From Coriaria nepalensis (lineage: Eukaryota > Streptophyta > Magnoliopsida > Cucurbitales > Coriariaceae), in the NCBI GenBank assembly GCA_027186245.1, contig CP114496.1, positions 999,501 to 1,063,500 of the forward strand: a stretch of DNA of 64,000 nt, given 5' to 3'. Made by a program: the position numbers and the translations under genes. How positions within the stretch are numbered: position 1 is the stretch's first letter; every line of letters begins with the position of its first letter. A model generated the notes under the pieces. It did not search any database. It was not told the origin of the DNA and worked only from the letters and a program-made list of their open reading frames with translations. Positions 52,740-64,000 of this stretch are shown here, one piece after another.

Positions 52740-55700
52740 TACATTAAATAAAAATCATTTTTTTGCCAATCCTCCTTCAACCCATTATTCCTCCTAAAAA
52801 ATAATATTTGCTTTTATTTTATTTTTATTTAAGAATCGAACTATATTTTCCTCCTTCAATCCATTATTCCTCCTAAAAAATAATATTTGCTTTTACTTTA
52901 TTTTTATTTAAGAATCGAACTATATATTCCTCCTTCAAGCATTTTCATTTTGCTCGATCATTCATCCTTAATGAGATTTCCATTTCAATCCACTGAGATC
53001 TCGAAACACCATTACTGAAGCATCAAATTTTTGAAAAATGATATTGAACTAAAACACCATGACTGATCATGATTTCAGATTGGTTTCAGTCCAAAATCTT
53101 TGTTCTATAATTTTGGACTACTTTTTAATGTCATAAAATTACTATAAAAAAACTATATCATAAAAATAAATACTTATAGATTTCATATAGTTCATGAACA
53201 CCTCAATCAGAATTATATAACCCGTGATAAAATTTCTTGATGTTGATTGGTTCCACACCGAAATCATGATTTTGGACTTAACATTCAGACCAAAATTGTC
53301 AAACCGAAATCTTTGTCTAACACTTTTGGACTGAGTCTAGATGTTTTAAAATCATAAAAATAGACTCTTATAATTTTTCATTGAGTTCAGAACACCTTAA
53401 TCGGAGTTATATACCCGAGATAAAAATTTTTAAAGTTGACTTGTTCCTAACTTAGATTTTGGAGTGAATATTCTCACTGAAATATTTGTCCAAGAATTTT
53501 GGACTGGTTCTCGATATTATAAAATTATGGAAAAGAATTTATCATAAATATAGACTTTTATATTTTTCTATAGAGTTTAGAAATATCTCAATCAAAGTTA
53601 TATAACCTGAGGTACAAATTTTGAAATTGATTGGTTCCGGATCAAAATCATGTTTTGGGACCAAACATTTAAATTGAAATCTTTGTGGTTCCAGATATTA
53701 TAAAATTATAGGAAAAACATTATCATAAAAATATAATCTTATAGTTTTTTATAGAGTTCAAGAACATCTTAATTGGAGTTATATAACTCAAGAAAAAAAA
53801 TCTTGAAATTGATTGGGCGACTTGTCACTCCTGCTTTAATTCAGGACTAGTGCATCTACCGGGAAAGCTTCAAACTCAACATTATATTCGGGACTGAAAT
53901 CATGATTTCAGAGTGAACATTCAAACATAAATCTTTATTCAAAAATTTTGAATTACTTCTAATGTTATAAAAATTTTGAATTAAAAACTATATCATAAAA
54001 ATAAACTGTTATAACTTTCCATAAAATTTAGAAACACTTCAATCAGAGATATACAACCTAAGATAAAAATTATTAAAGTTGACTAGTTTCAAACTGAAAT
54101 AATGATTTTGGTCTGAATATTCTGGCATATTATTGTAATTGCGGCAGTCTCGGATACCACAGAAAAATTTGTTAGAATCTGGTTCCACCAACACCCATTG
54201 ATAACACTTCATGACATTTTATCGTGTGATATTAAGTTTATTGTAAGAAGACTTATTATTTTGGTAAAACTTTTTCTGTTTACTATGTTTTGTTTTATAA
54301 TTGTTATAAGAATTGTTAAAATCTAATTTAAGATTTAGTATTTAGTATTTAAATTTGAGGTTTTAATTTTAAAAGTGCACAAAACATAGCTACCATCCCA
54401 AACCAAAATCATGCTTCTTTTCTTTTCTTTTATTTTTTAATGTTTAGAATAATTTAATTTAATTATAAGTTTAAGATTTTAAGTATCAGATTTTAATTTT
54501 AAGTTAAAGGTTTTAAGTTAATATTTAAGATTCTAAGATTATATTTAGAGTTTTAAGTTTAGGTTTACTATCTAAATTTAACGTTTAAGTTTTATGTTTA
54601 TGGATCAAAGTATAAGATTTAAAATCTAACTTTGAGGTTTTATGGTTTGTATTTAGTATTTAAATTTAATTTTAAAGTCTAAGTTCTTAAGTTTAAAGTC
54701 TAACTGTAGTTTTTCTTTTTTGAGGTTTTAAAATTTTAAGGTTTCATGCTTTCTTTTTTTATTTAATTAATTATAGGGTCTATCAGCTAGCTAACGAGGA
54801 GTCTATTGGCTAATGAGGTTTATGAAAAAAAGTTGTATAATAGTAAGCCCACAAAAACGTTTTCCATATAAATTAGCAGTTTCTGTAGTGTACTCTATAG
54901 GTCCCACAAAAAAGCCTTTCGATACTTACAGTAAATACTACGAGTTGAAAACCCTTTCACAAGGCCATTCGAGTCATAGGGTAAATTCTCTAAGTCGAAC
55001 AATGCTACTCTTTTTGTTTTTGTTTTTTTCCTTTCTAAAGGTTCAAGTTAATTAATTACAATTTCTTGAAGTTGTCTAGTTCTGGACCGAAATCATGATT
55101 TCAGACTGAACATTAAAACTAAAATCTTTATCCAACAATTTCGTACTTGTTCAAGATGTAAATCATTAAAAAATATAATATCATAAATATACTCTTATCG
55201 CTTTTCATAGAGTTCAAGAACACTTCAATCGGAGTTATATAACCCAAGATAAATACTCTTGAATATTCAGTCTAAAATCATGATTTTAGTTCGGAACCAG
55301 TCAACTTCAAGAATTTTTACCTTAGGCTGTATAATTCTGATCGAGGGATTTCTTGATTATATAAAAAGCTATATAATTCTATTTTATGATATAGTTTTTT
55401 ATTATTATTTTATAATATTTGAAACTACCCTAAAATTATTTGAAAAATATTTTGGTCTAAGTGTTCAATCTGAAATTATGATTATGCTTCAAAATTAGTC
55501 AACTTCAATAATTTTTATTTTGGATTATATAGCTCCGATTGAAATGTTCCTGAACTCTATGGAAATTTACAAGATATATTTTTTCTATGATTTTATAAAA
55601 TTTTGACCGGGCAAAAATTATTGGACAAACATTCAGTTTGAATGTTCAGTCTGAAATCATAATTTCAGTATGGAACCAGTCAACTTCAATAATTTATCTC

Positions 55701-56520
55701 ATACATTACTATGATTGAGGTATTCTTAGATTTTATGGAAAGCTATAAGAGTATATTTATATGATATATTTTTTCTATAATTTCAGAACATCTAGAACTA
55801 GTCCAAAAATATTGGACAAAGATTTCATCCTGAAGATTTTGGTCTGAATCTTTAGTCTCTGAAACAAGTTAATTTCAAGAATTTTTTTCTCGGATTATAT
55901 AACTCTGATTGAGGTGTTCCTGAATTTTATGAAAATCTATAAGAATCTATTTTTATAATATATATTTTTCTATGCTTTTATAACATTTGGATCTAGTCCA
56001 AAATTGTTGGACAAAGAATCGGTTTGAATGTTTATTCTGAAATCATGATTTTGATCTGGAACTACTGAACTTCAAAAATTTGTATCTCGAGTTATATTAC
56101 TATGATTGAGGTGTTCTTAGACTTTATAGAAAGATATAAGAGTATAATTTTATTATTTTTATTTTTATAATTTTATAACATTTAGAACCATACCAAAATC
56201 ATGATTTCGGTTTGGGACGATTTTAGCCTGACCAAAATGGTCATGTGAAAATAAATCTCTCTCTATACTTCATTCTTCGTTCTTCGTTCTTCATTCTTCT
56301 CTAGATCGGTGAAGCAAACCTAGAAAAGCAGTGAGCAGCTATCGAGATGTCAGGGAAGAAGAAGATGTCGAGCAATTAAGTCTTTTGATGTTTTTTTATT
56401 TTTATTTTTCCTCTTTCTTATTTTTAATTTATTTTACATATTTATTTTTAAATTCATATAAAAAAAATTTAAGGAGAGAGTGATTTAACAAAACAAATAA
56501 TGAAAGAATGATATTTTATC
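52740..56520. repeat. Large foldback element 2, related to element 1
   Basis: From about 53040 the left arm contains repeated units: 'tcataaaaatagactcttat...tttcatagagttcaagaacacctcaatcggagttatata...gagataaaaattcttgaagttga...accgaaatcatgattt'. From about 55260 to 56215 the right arm carries the reverse complement. The region 55060-55260 is still in left-arm orientation, so the structure is asymmetric. The middle (54300-54760) consists of TTTAAGATTTAGT-like degenerate heptamers, plus a unique segment at about 54780-55030. The units match element 1 in the GSTU intron. No coding capacity; outer ends are estimated. Confidence 0.62.
52774..52925. repeat. Two-copy tandem repeat, about 75 bp
   Basis: 'cctccttcaacccattattcctcctaaaaaataatatttgc...aagaatcgaactatat' is repeated almost unchanged at about 52850. 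The unit resembles, in reverse, the outer flank of foldback element 1 (about 6930-7010), so it probably belongs to the end of foldback element 2. Confidence 0.75.
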
Positions 56521-56894
56521 AAATTATCTCTTTTATGTAATCCTGAAATCAATGAACGTCTTTGTATGAGTCTTATACATGATCGGTTCTTAAATTGAAT
56601 AGCGTCTCAAGCATCAACTGATATGGAAATTTCCTAACTCTTAAGGGGGTTGCATGGTCCACGCATTCATGAGGATAGCAGCTTGCAAGATAGGCATTAA
56701 TGCTTTATTTATTAGAATCTTAGGTAATGATTAATGAGACTATCCAGCTGCTTAATTAATCAGTACAAAATTTTCTTCTACTTTTGGAACCCACTCCGAC
56801 CAAAAAATTTAAAAATAAAAGAAATATCTATCGCTTTAACTAATATATTAATCAATTTTTATACTATTTAGGATTAAATTAGGAGAAAAATGAT

Positions 56895-57790
56895 CTAACT
56901 GTAAGAATTTGGTAAAATTCATGACATAAATGATGTAAATTGATGTGTATTATATATAAAAGAATACAAGAAAAATAAGAAAAGTAAGAGTGTCAGCAGT
57001 GACAAATTCACATGAGGAAAATTTGATATTAGCTTGTTAATAGAGATAAATTTTTTATGAGATATGGAACAACAAACACGTCCAATAAACAAACATGGGG
57101 AAAGGGAGCAAACACCAATATGAGAAATAGGAAAATAAGCTTCATTCGCAAGAATAACGGAATTCTTATCGTGATATGGTGTAGTATGATCAAAGATAGA
57201 AGGATTGGAAATCATGTGGGCGAAGGCGCTCGTGTCGACGTACCAATCAAATTGAGTATCATTGGAGAGGTTGTACAAATTGGCAAAGGCAGCTGCAAAA
57301 TTTTCACTTTCATTATTATGTTCATGCCACTTGCAATAGCGATGCACCATATAACCATAAGCTTTGCAAATTTGACAGATAAAGTGGGAATAACAGCAAC
57401 CACGGCCACGATGATTTTGTTATAGCTCTACCACGAGAACTAGAAGAAGGTTATTTAGAAAATACAGGAGAAGATTCAATGGTACCTTCAATTGATTTTT
57501 AAGCAACTCAAAATTTTCAGCTTTAGGAATTAAATCCTTAAAACCAAGCAGGGGTGTGAGAGCATTTGGGTGGCGGAAAAACTAGACAAAGAGGAGCTAA
57601 GTTCGCGTAAAAGCCAATGAGACTTGTCGGTTTCATCAATGACACGAGCAATAGTAGCAAACTGATCAGATGATACTTTAAAAGACCTAGCATAATTAGC
57701 AAATGAACAAGGCCCTTTTTTCATCAATTGGAGATCATGCTTAATCTGAAGGTCACACTTCTTAGAACCATGACTAAAGACATTCTTTGA
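56895..57790 (-). mobile_element. Copia family A fragment, LTR + protease/gag
   Basis: On the minus strand it encodes the gag end (SFKVSSDQFATIARVIDETDKSHWLLREL, about 57.73-57.60 kb), a linker, then the protease region (WYVDTSAFAHMISNPSIFDHTTPYHDKNS..., about 57.25-57.1 kb). The closest match in the window is 27.6-28.6 kb. Its left edge (56903-56990) is LTR-like sequence shared with 28.86 kb, joined directly to the protease, so integrase, RT and RNase H are deleted. Frameshifts are present. Confidence 0.75.
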
Positions 57791-58770
57791 AGCATATATC
57801 TTTTAACTTACTTAAAAGTAATTGTTGAGAATTAATTTTAACTTAATTAAAAGCCATAAACCATGGAAATTTGGAGAGAAAAATAATGATTTAACCATTA
57901 TTTGTTTTTATATTTATTTTGTTGAGAATTAAGAAAGTGCTGAAAAAAGACAGTTGAAATATCATATCCAAAGACAATTCGAGGGACTTTTTTTTTTGTC
58001 TCTGTTAGAACAAAAGTTGTTTCGTTTCTTCCGTCACGCCATGCATCTTATTAGCTTTCTTGCCACATTTTATTATCCAATCACACATGCCAAGTTGCAT
58101 TACTATATGCTTAAGTATTTTAATTAAATTAACTAATTAATATCAATAAGTAATTGTTGATCTTTTAACCTAATTCTGTAATGTTCTCGCTTATTTGAAA
58201 AGCACGCTACAGTCTAGTATATTTTATTGGAATCTGAGTCATGTTATCACTCTATTCACGTAAAAGATAATTCTAGAAATCTTGTTTTAGGTAAATTTAG
58301 TCTATATTAAAAATTATGAATGAATAAAATAAAAATTAAAAAATTAAAAAAATTAAAAAATTAAAAATTATGAATGAGTAAAATAAAATTTAAAAAATTA
58401 AAAATAATCATATATATTACTAATTTCTATTGGCCTTGTTAAAGAAAATTCAACTTTACGTGTTAAACCAGTAAGAATATGTCCACAATCCATATATCCG
58501 ATTAATCTCTAAAAAGTTTTTTTTATATTTCATTAATTGAAGTTAAAATATATAAAATATATATAAAAATATAAAAGTTAAAATATTATTTTTTTACAAA
58601 AACCAAAATATAATCATATTGGTAGACAAGATGAACATGAAGGGGTAGCCTGTTTGCCTTCCTACTTCCAATTGAACCAAAGTGGCATATTGGAAAATAT
58701 TGGTAAAAGGAGGCTGCTATATATGTACAAAAGTGCTCAAACCTAGAAAATTAACCCATAATATATATTA
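57791..58770. other. Intergenic / MIF upstream
   Basis: AT-rich. A short direct repeat, 'aaaattatgaatgagtaaaataaaa', occurs twice at about 58312 and 58365. No gene. Confidence 0.4.
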
Positions 58771-58778
58771 TATATAAA
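58771..58778 (+). promoter_or_regulatory. Probable TATA box of the MIF gene
   Basis: TATATAAA lies about 185 bases before the MIF start codon, predicting a transcription start near 58805 and a leader of about 160 bases. Confidence 0.45.
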
Positions 58779-58963
58779 GCTCTTAGGGCTAGCTAGGGTT
58801 GTAGACCAAATACAGCTATAGCCTATGTAAAACTCTCTTCCTTTTTTTAGGTATCTTCCCACAATAACCCATTTCAGTACCCATTTCTCCAATCAACTAA
58901 TTCGTATATTTCTACAAAAACAATTATCTAAGTTTTTTTTGAAGAATTGATTGATTTGAGCTT

Positions 58964-59299
58964 ATGAAGAAAAGGCAAGTAGTTGTAATGAAAAGAGCAG
59001 ATGGGTCTTCATGTACTAGATCAAACTCGGGTAGTAGTAGTGGTAGGAGAAATTCTTCATCATCTTCTTCAATGGCGAGAAGTGTTCGATATGGCGAGTG
59101 CCAGAAAAACCATGCGGCAAATATAGGAGGGTATGCGGTTGATGGTTGCAGAGAATTCATGGCGAGTGGAGAAGAAGGCTCTAATGATGCTCTTAACTGT
59201 GCAGCTTGTGGGTGCCATAGAAATTTCCATAGAAGAGAAGTTGATAATAGTGAAGTTGTTTGTGAGTATTCTCCTCCTCATGATAATCATCGATTTTAA
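58964..59299 (+). CDS. MIF: Mini zinc finger protein (MIF), ZF-HD domain only
   Basis: Single-exon gene of 111 residues, starting MKKRQVVV as in MIF1-type proteins. The ZF-HD zinc-finger/dimerisation domain has candidate zinc ligands C46, H50, C62, C79, C82, C84, H85 and H89 within [22 protein letters not shown] and [14 protein letters not shown]. The tail VVCEYSPP is also family-typical. There is no homeodomain. MIF proteins act as small inhibitors that bind ZF-HD homeodomain factors and block their nuclear import or DNA binding, affecting hormone responses. The Ser/Arg-rich linker at residues 13-40 is longer than in the roughly 90-residue relatives. Intact. Confidence 0.93.
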   Translation: MKKRQVVVMKRADGSSCTRSNSGSSSGRRNSSSSSSMARSVRYGECQKNHAANIGGYAVDGCREFMASGEEGSNDALNCAACGCHRNFHRREVDNSEVVCEYSPPHDNHRF

Positions 59300-61281
59300 T
59301 CGTTAATTCCTATCTAGCTAGGGTTAACAATTAATATCCAAAAAAGGAAATTAATTAATTAATTAATTATATATGTTATGTATATGATCAAAGAAGAAAA
59401 ACGGATTAATTATATTAATCATTGTGAGTTTAATTGCTTGAGATTGTAATTAATAATTAATCAATTGTATTGTTTCTTGTAAATTTTCTTCATGAACAAA
59501 ATTAATTGCATCTTTGTCATGATATTGAGGTACTTCATGTGTTCTTCATGGGTTTATTGGTGCCAATTTCTCTAATTTTACCTTCTCAATCATATGTAAA
59601 GTGGAAAATCTTGATATCATCCCTCTAATAGAAAACTTGCATAAACTTGACCTCTATTATGAGGGTTCGATCAAAAGGGCTAGCTGTTCATGATGAGTTT
59701 GATTTTCATTTTCTCGGTAGCCAAACAGTGCATTAAATAATTTTCTTTTCTTTCACTACTTATCCAGCTTCCATGCTGTAGCTAGCTCTAGCTTGGACTA
59801 AAACAGTTTGCTATAGTTAGTTAGTGATTATTATATGTGAGATTGAAAAATTATATATATTATCTTCTAAACAATTATTTTCAGTTTGGAATTTTGATAA
59901 TTTTGCTTCCAATCTCAAAGGCCCACGTGATTGCAATCATGTCTCTGCCTTTTGTATATAAATTAATTCAAGAGCTAGCTATCTATAAGTAAATTGTTAG
60001 CAAGCTTTTTGATAATTTACTTAAAAGTTGACCTAGAAAAGCTTAAAAACAGCCGAATTTTTATTTTATGAAGCTGGCCCTTTGTGTTTCTCTTGTTTGT
60101 CGATTTATGTTTGATATTTTGCTCCAAGTTTATGTTTTATTTTCCTTTGTGACATGCATCATTGAGTTGCTATATAATTGGGTAGGTCAAAAAATTTTGT
60201 GAGTATAATTTTTGGGACAGTTATTAAGCAATTTTCAAAGAGTTCGATATTTAACTTTTTAGTATCAAAAAAATATTCCTTAATTAACTGTATTTATTAA
60301 CATATTTGGAAAATATAGTTATTTATTTTATATGTCTGAATATAAACTAGTAGGTCTAATTGAATTGGAAGTCGTCGGTCAAATTTTTAGTTACTACTTA
60401 CTAGTATATATTAAGCAATTTAAAGGTCTTTATTATTATTATTATTATTATTAATTATTATTTTAATAAAAGGTTATTGGAAATTAAGAGAAGAAAAAGG
60501 GGTGAGGAGGGGATTAGGCCAAATCATTGTTAGAAAATTAAGGAAAATTAACTAGCAATTTTGTTTTAATATTATCGATATTTATTTTTATCAGTCTTAG
60601 TAAATCTCCTTAAGTAAGGTAATCAATATATGACATCTTTGCTAAGAAGTTTTTTTTTTTTTTTTCCTCTTTTTTTTGGGCCAAACCTTGAAGTTTAAAT
60701 TAACCTACAACGTAAAAGAACTTCAAGCTAAAAAAGTACCAAGATTATGCTACTACAAGTCCAAGAAAAATGAATCGCCGTAGATTCAATAGATATACAT
60801 ATATATTATATTAATGTATAGCGGTAGAAGTTAAAGAATCCATGGTTTATGAAAGTCTTAACACTGAAAGTTTCAAGTAATTAATCCCACACGTCTACGT
60901 TATCCTTGATTCTTTGTGGTTATTTTATGGCTTTGTGCATAGATTAACCACAATCCTTTAACACTTGCATGTATAGGCACAAAGGCAAGTGAACCAAGGC
61001 CTTTGCTTCAATGTACTGCATAGGTCGATGGGCCTATTTATGGATACAAATTTTCTCACTTATTACGGACTGTACACAGCAGGTTTGTCCCCAAAGCCCA
61101 CACTAAGGAGCACATATGTATCAAATCTCTTCTTCTTCTTTTTTTTTTTTTGGCCGGGGGGGGGGGGGGGTTCGTTTATGTGAATTGATAAGAGGCTGAG
61201 ATAACTCCTCTAAAAAAGAGTTCATAGTTATTCACTTTTATATTTGGTGTATTCACTTGCCTACTCTAGACTCATTTAACC

Positions 61282-61315
<34 letters not shown>

Positions 61316-61394
61316 GGGATGTTAGGCATAGAAAACTACCTGATTAAAGCATCATAAAAACTTTTGAACTTTTGAAATAAGAGCGGATTCAGTT
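59300..61394. other. Intergenic, with simple repeats
   Basis: After the MIF 3' UTR come a (TTA)n tract at about 60428-60452, a poly-T run at 60651-60665, a poly-T/poly-G junction at 61139-61171 and (TA)n at 61283-61313. No gene is supported. Confidence 0.45.
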
Positions 61395-63265
61395 TTGTTT
61401 TGTTTCTTTATACTTGTCTTTGTGCATAAATTTTGATCATCCTTTTAGATCTAATTATTAAAATATGTGTTATATAATAAAAAAAAAGATAAAAACACAA
61501 ACTGATTGAAATACGGCTATTTTATATATCATTTTTCATCATTTTTCTCTCACATTTTCTTAACAGTTGCAACTCGCCTCTCTCTCTCTTTCTCTGAATG
61601 TTAACGAATAACGATGACCATTCACACCGGATCTGAATATGAAATCTAGAGATAGATTTGGATCTGAATATCTGAAATTTGAATTTAAAATCAAGAGACC
61701 GGTATTCAATCTGAATTGAAATATGGAGATCAATATTCTATCTATAGTTCTCAGTCAAGATTGAGTTCCTAGTCCAGACCGAGTTATCGATTTGAAATCA
61801 GATAAAGTTCTCAGTCCGGACCGAGTTCCCGGTCCGAATCGAGTTCTCAAATTCTAGACATGTCGGGTTATTCAGATTAAGTTCTCGAGTTCCCGAAGGG
61901 TCGAAGGGCATTTGAGATGTCGAATTCGAGTTCCTCCGAAGGATCGAAGGGCATATCACATGTTGGTCTGAGATACACAGACCGACATCTCACATGTCGA
62001 TTTGAGATGCCCAGACCGACATCTCACATGTCGGTCTGAAATGCAGAACGATACAGACTAGGATCTCATGTCTATGGTCGAAGGGTCGATGAGTCAAAGA
62101 TTCAAAAGGTGGATGAGAATCTTACATAAATTATAGTCGAAGGGTCAATGGGTTGATCGATCGATGAGTTGATGGGTTGATGAATCGAAAGGAATTTGAG
62201 ACGTCGAATTCAAGTTCCTTCCAAGGATCGAAAAGCATATCACATGTCGGTCTGAGATGCATAGACTGACATTCTGAGATGCCCATATTGACATCTCATA
62301 TCTCGATCTAAGATGTAGAGCAATATAGACTGAGATCTCATGTTTGTGGTCAAAGGGTCGATTGGTCGAAGAGTCGATGAGCATTTTAGACTGACAACAA
62401 AATTCGAGTCCCTTCGAAATGTCGAAGGGCATCTCCCATGTTAGTGGTCAAAGGGTCGATGGGTTAATAGATCGAAGGGTCAATGGACATCTCACATAAA
62501 TTGTAGTCGAAAGGTTGATGGGTGGAAGGGTCGTATCTCAGACCAACGTCTCACATAATTCGAGTCATTTCGAAGGTTTAAAGGGTCGAAGGGAATCTTA
62601 GAGTTACATTTGAGATGCATAGACCGGCATCTCACATGTTGGTCTGTGATGCAGAGTCATACAGAGTGATATCTCATATTGGTCTATGGTCGAAGGGTTA
62701 GCGGGTTAAGATCGAAAGTTGAAAGGTCGAAGGGAATCTCTCATAATTTATAGTTGAATGGTCGATTAGTCAATCGGTTGATGGCAGAAAGGTCGAACAT
62801 ATGATCTCGGTTCAGAGTTCTCGATTCAAACAGACATATGATCTGGATCTAGACCGACATAGGATCTCGGTCTAAATCAACATGTGATCTCGATCCAAAA
62901 CAATATGTGCTCTTAGTCTTTGACTACATACCGATAACTCAATCTAGGAAGTATATTATATTAGATCTCGGTCTGCGAAGGAAGAAAAAATTATATGCAA
63001 AGGAAAATGAAGAACTCGGTCTAGAAAGGTAGCTCGGTCTGGGAAGAGAAAAATTAAACTCAGTAAAAGATCTCAATCTAAAAGCTCGGTAAAAGAAAAT
63101 GATTTTGATATGTTGCATAAAAAGAAAATTTCTCGGCTTGCGTATTAGTATATAAACTTTTGTATTAATACAAGTGATTTTGATGTAGCAATTATTTTAA
63201 CTATTAAATTTATAAGAACAATTAAAATTTATGCACAAAGACAAATAAAAATACTTTAAAATGGC
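61395..63265. mobile_element. Inverted-repeat element with internal palindromic satellite
   Basis: CTTGTCTTTGTGCATAAATTTT at 61414 is the reverse complement of AAAATTTATGCACAAAGACAAAT at 63224-63246. Similarity continues inwards for about 40 bases (ATCTAATTATTAAAAT against its inverse), so these are terminal inverted repeats. The interior, about 61740-63080, is built from repeating phrases: GGTCGAAGGGTCGATGGG, ACCGACATCTCACATGTCGGT (a palindrome), GAGATGC, AGATCTCATGT and, at the edges, GAGTTCTCAGTCCGGACCGAG / AGATCTCGGTCT. No open frame with a domain. The structure suggests a non-autonomous DNA transposon that carries satellite-like DNA. The superfamily is undetermined. Confidence 0.65.
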
Positions 63266-64000
63266 ATAAAAAGCTTAATAATTTATTATTAGTGGCGGTT
63301 TGGAATCAAGCCAATTTTAAAAAGTTAAAATTTCTTTTACGAACCATAAAAAAAATTTTTACGGACCAGCCGGTTCCACCACTGGTTCGGCGAATGACAT
63401 GCAAGTGTTGGGTCCACCCTGAGTACATAAAATAAGGAAGGGTCAGGCCACTACAACGAAACTGACTTATTATCATTGGGCCTACAATCACTTTGCAATA
63501 TTTATAGCAATTTTTTAAGCCAATCTTTTTTATGGCCTTAGAAAAATTGAAAAGCCTAGTTGACAGATTTTTGAGTAAATAAATAAATTTTTCATGTTAT
63601 ATTTTAATATCTTTCTTAAGGAACGTAAATTTCTTACATGTTGATTTAACAAAAACGCTACATCATATACTATTCATTTGACTTAAAGAGAGAAAATAAG
63701 CTCAAGACATATTGCATGTCACCATATCACATTTCTATCATAATAGTACGAGTGATAAATAAAATTTATTGTTAATAAAATAAAAAGATGAAGACATGGT
63801 CATGTCAGTTTATATATTGTATCCCGCCAAAGACTTTTGCCGATATCAAACTTCCTTCTTATATTTGAACCAAATCTCTAACTTTCCCTCCATCATTCAA
63901 ATTTTTTTCTTCCTCTCACCTCTTTGAACCAAAAAAAGCTTCTCTATCTCTAATATATTTGTTGGTGTTTTTTTTTTTTCAAAATTCCTTGTTATTTAAT
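63266..64000. other. Intergenic to window end
   Basis: No gene is recognised. Pyrimidine-rich sequence from about 63840 (CTTCCTTCTTATATTTG, CTCTCACCTCTTTG) could be the leader of a gene beyond the window, but no start codon context supports this. Confidence 0.3.

Noticed and set aside
54813..55055. 80-codon open frame in the middle of foldback element 2
   Set aside because: No recognisable domain, and it lies in the unique spacer of a repeat. Could be residual captured DNA, but nothing supports coding.

Overview
This window is nuclear DNA from a eudicot plant. It is AT-rich, has split genes with GT-AG introns, and carries plant-specific families: tau-class GST, COBRA-like protein, R2R3-MYB, mini zinc finger, PPR and DUF1985. 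It also holds decayed Ty1-copia and hAT elements and a small plastid-DNA insert. No species is assigned. All exon models were read from the sequence and checked only for frame and splice consensus.

The gene-bearing left third (1-19 kb) runs as follows: a TRIP4/ASC-1-like C2HC5 zinc-finger gene (-); a tau-class glutathione S-transferase (+) whose single 3.4-kb intron is filled by repeats; a broken second GST copy; ribosomal protein eL34 (+) with a textbook ribosomal-protein promoter; a truncated PPR pseudogene cut off by an LTR fragment; a COBL7-type COBRA-like gene (-); and a plastid-targeted alpha/beta-hydrolase-fold gene (+). The TRIP4/GST and COBL/hydrolase pairs are divergent and share upstream intergenic DNA. 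A chimeric plastid insert (petB, rps8 and ndhH pieces) follows the hydrolase.

From 19.4 to 35 kb the DNA is mostly mobile. It contains a DUF1985 transposon-protein pseudogene bracketed by two arrays of a palindromic minisatellite (core GTTGATATCAAC), a decayed minus-strand Ty1-copia element, and a decayed hAT transposase. One healthy gene, a MYB60-type R2R3-MYB, sits at 35.6-37.1 kb. From 39 to 58 kb retroelement debris dominates: a second copia family (-), a long LTR with its primer-binding site (-) next to a GC-rich hairpin-bearing block, a third copia family (+) ending in a well-preserved 3' LTR, and another fragment of the 26-kb family. A mini zinc finger gene (MIF) is at 59 kb.

The most unusual content is a set of large inverted-repeat elements without detectable coding capacity. 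Two related foldbacks (about 4.65-7.1 kb and 52.7-56.5 kb) consist of roughly 190-bp sub-repeats, mirrored around degenerate telomere-like TTTAGGG arrays in the first copy. A third element (about 61.4-63.3 kb) has clear terminal inverted repeats and an interior made of short palindromic satellite units. These, with the DUF1985 flanking arrays, are the best candidates for undescribed structures.
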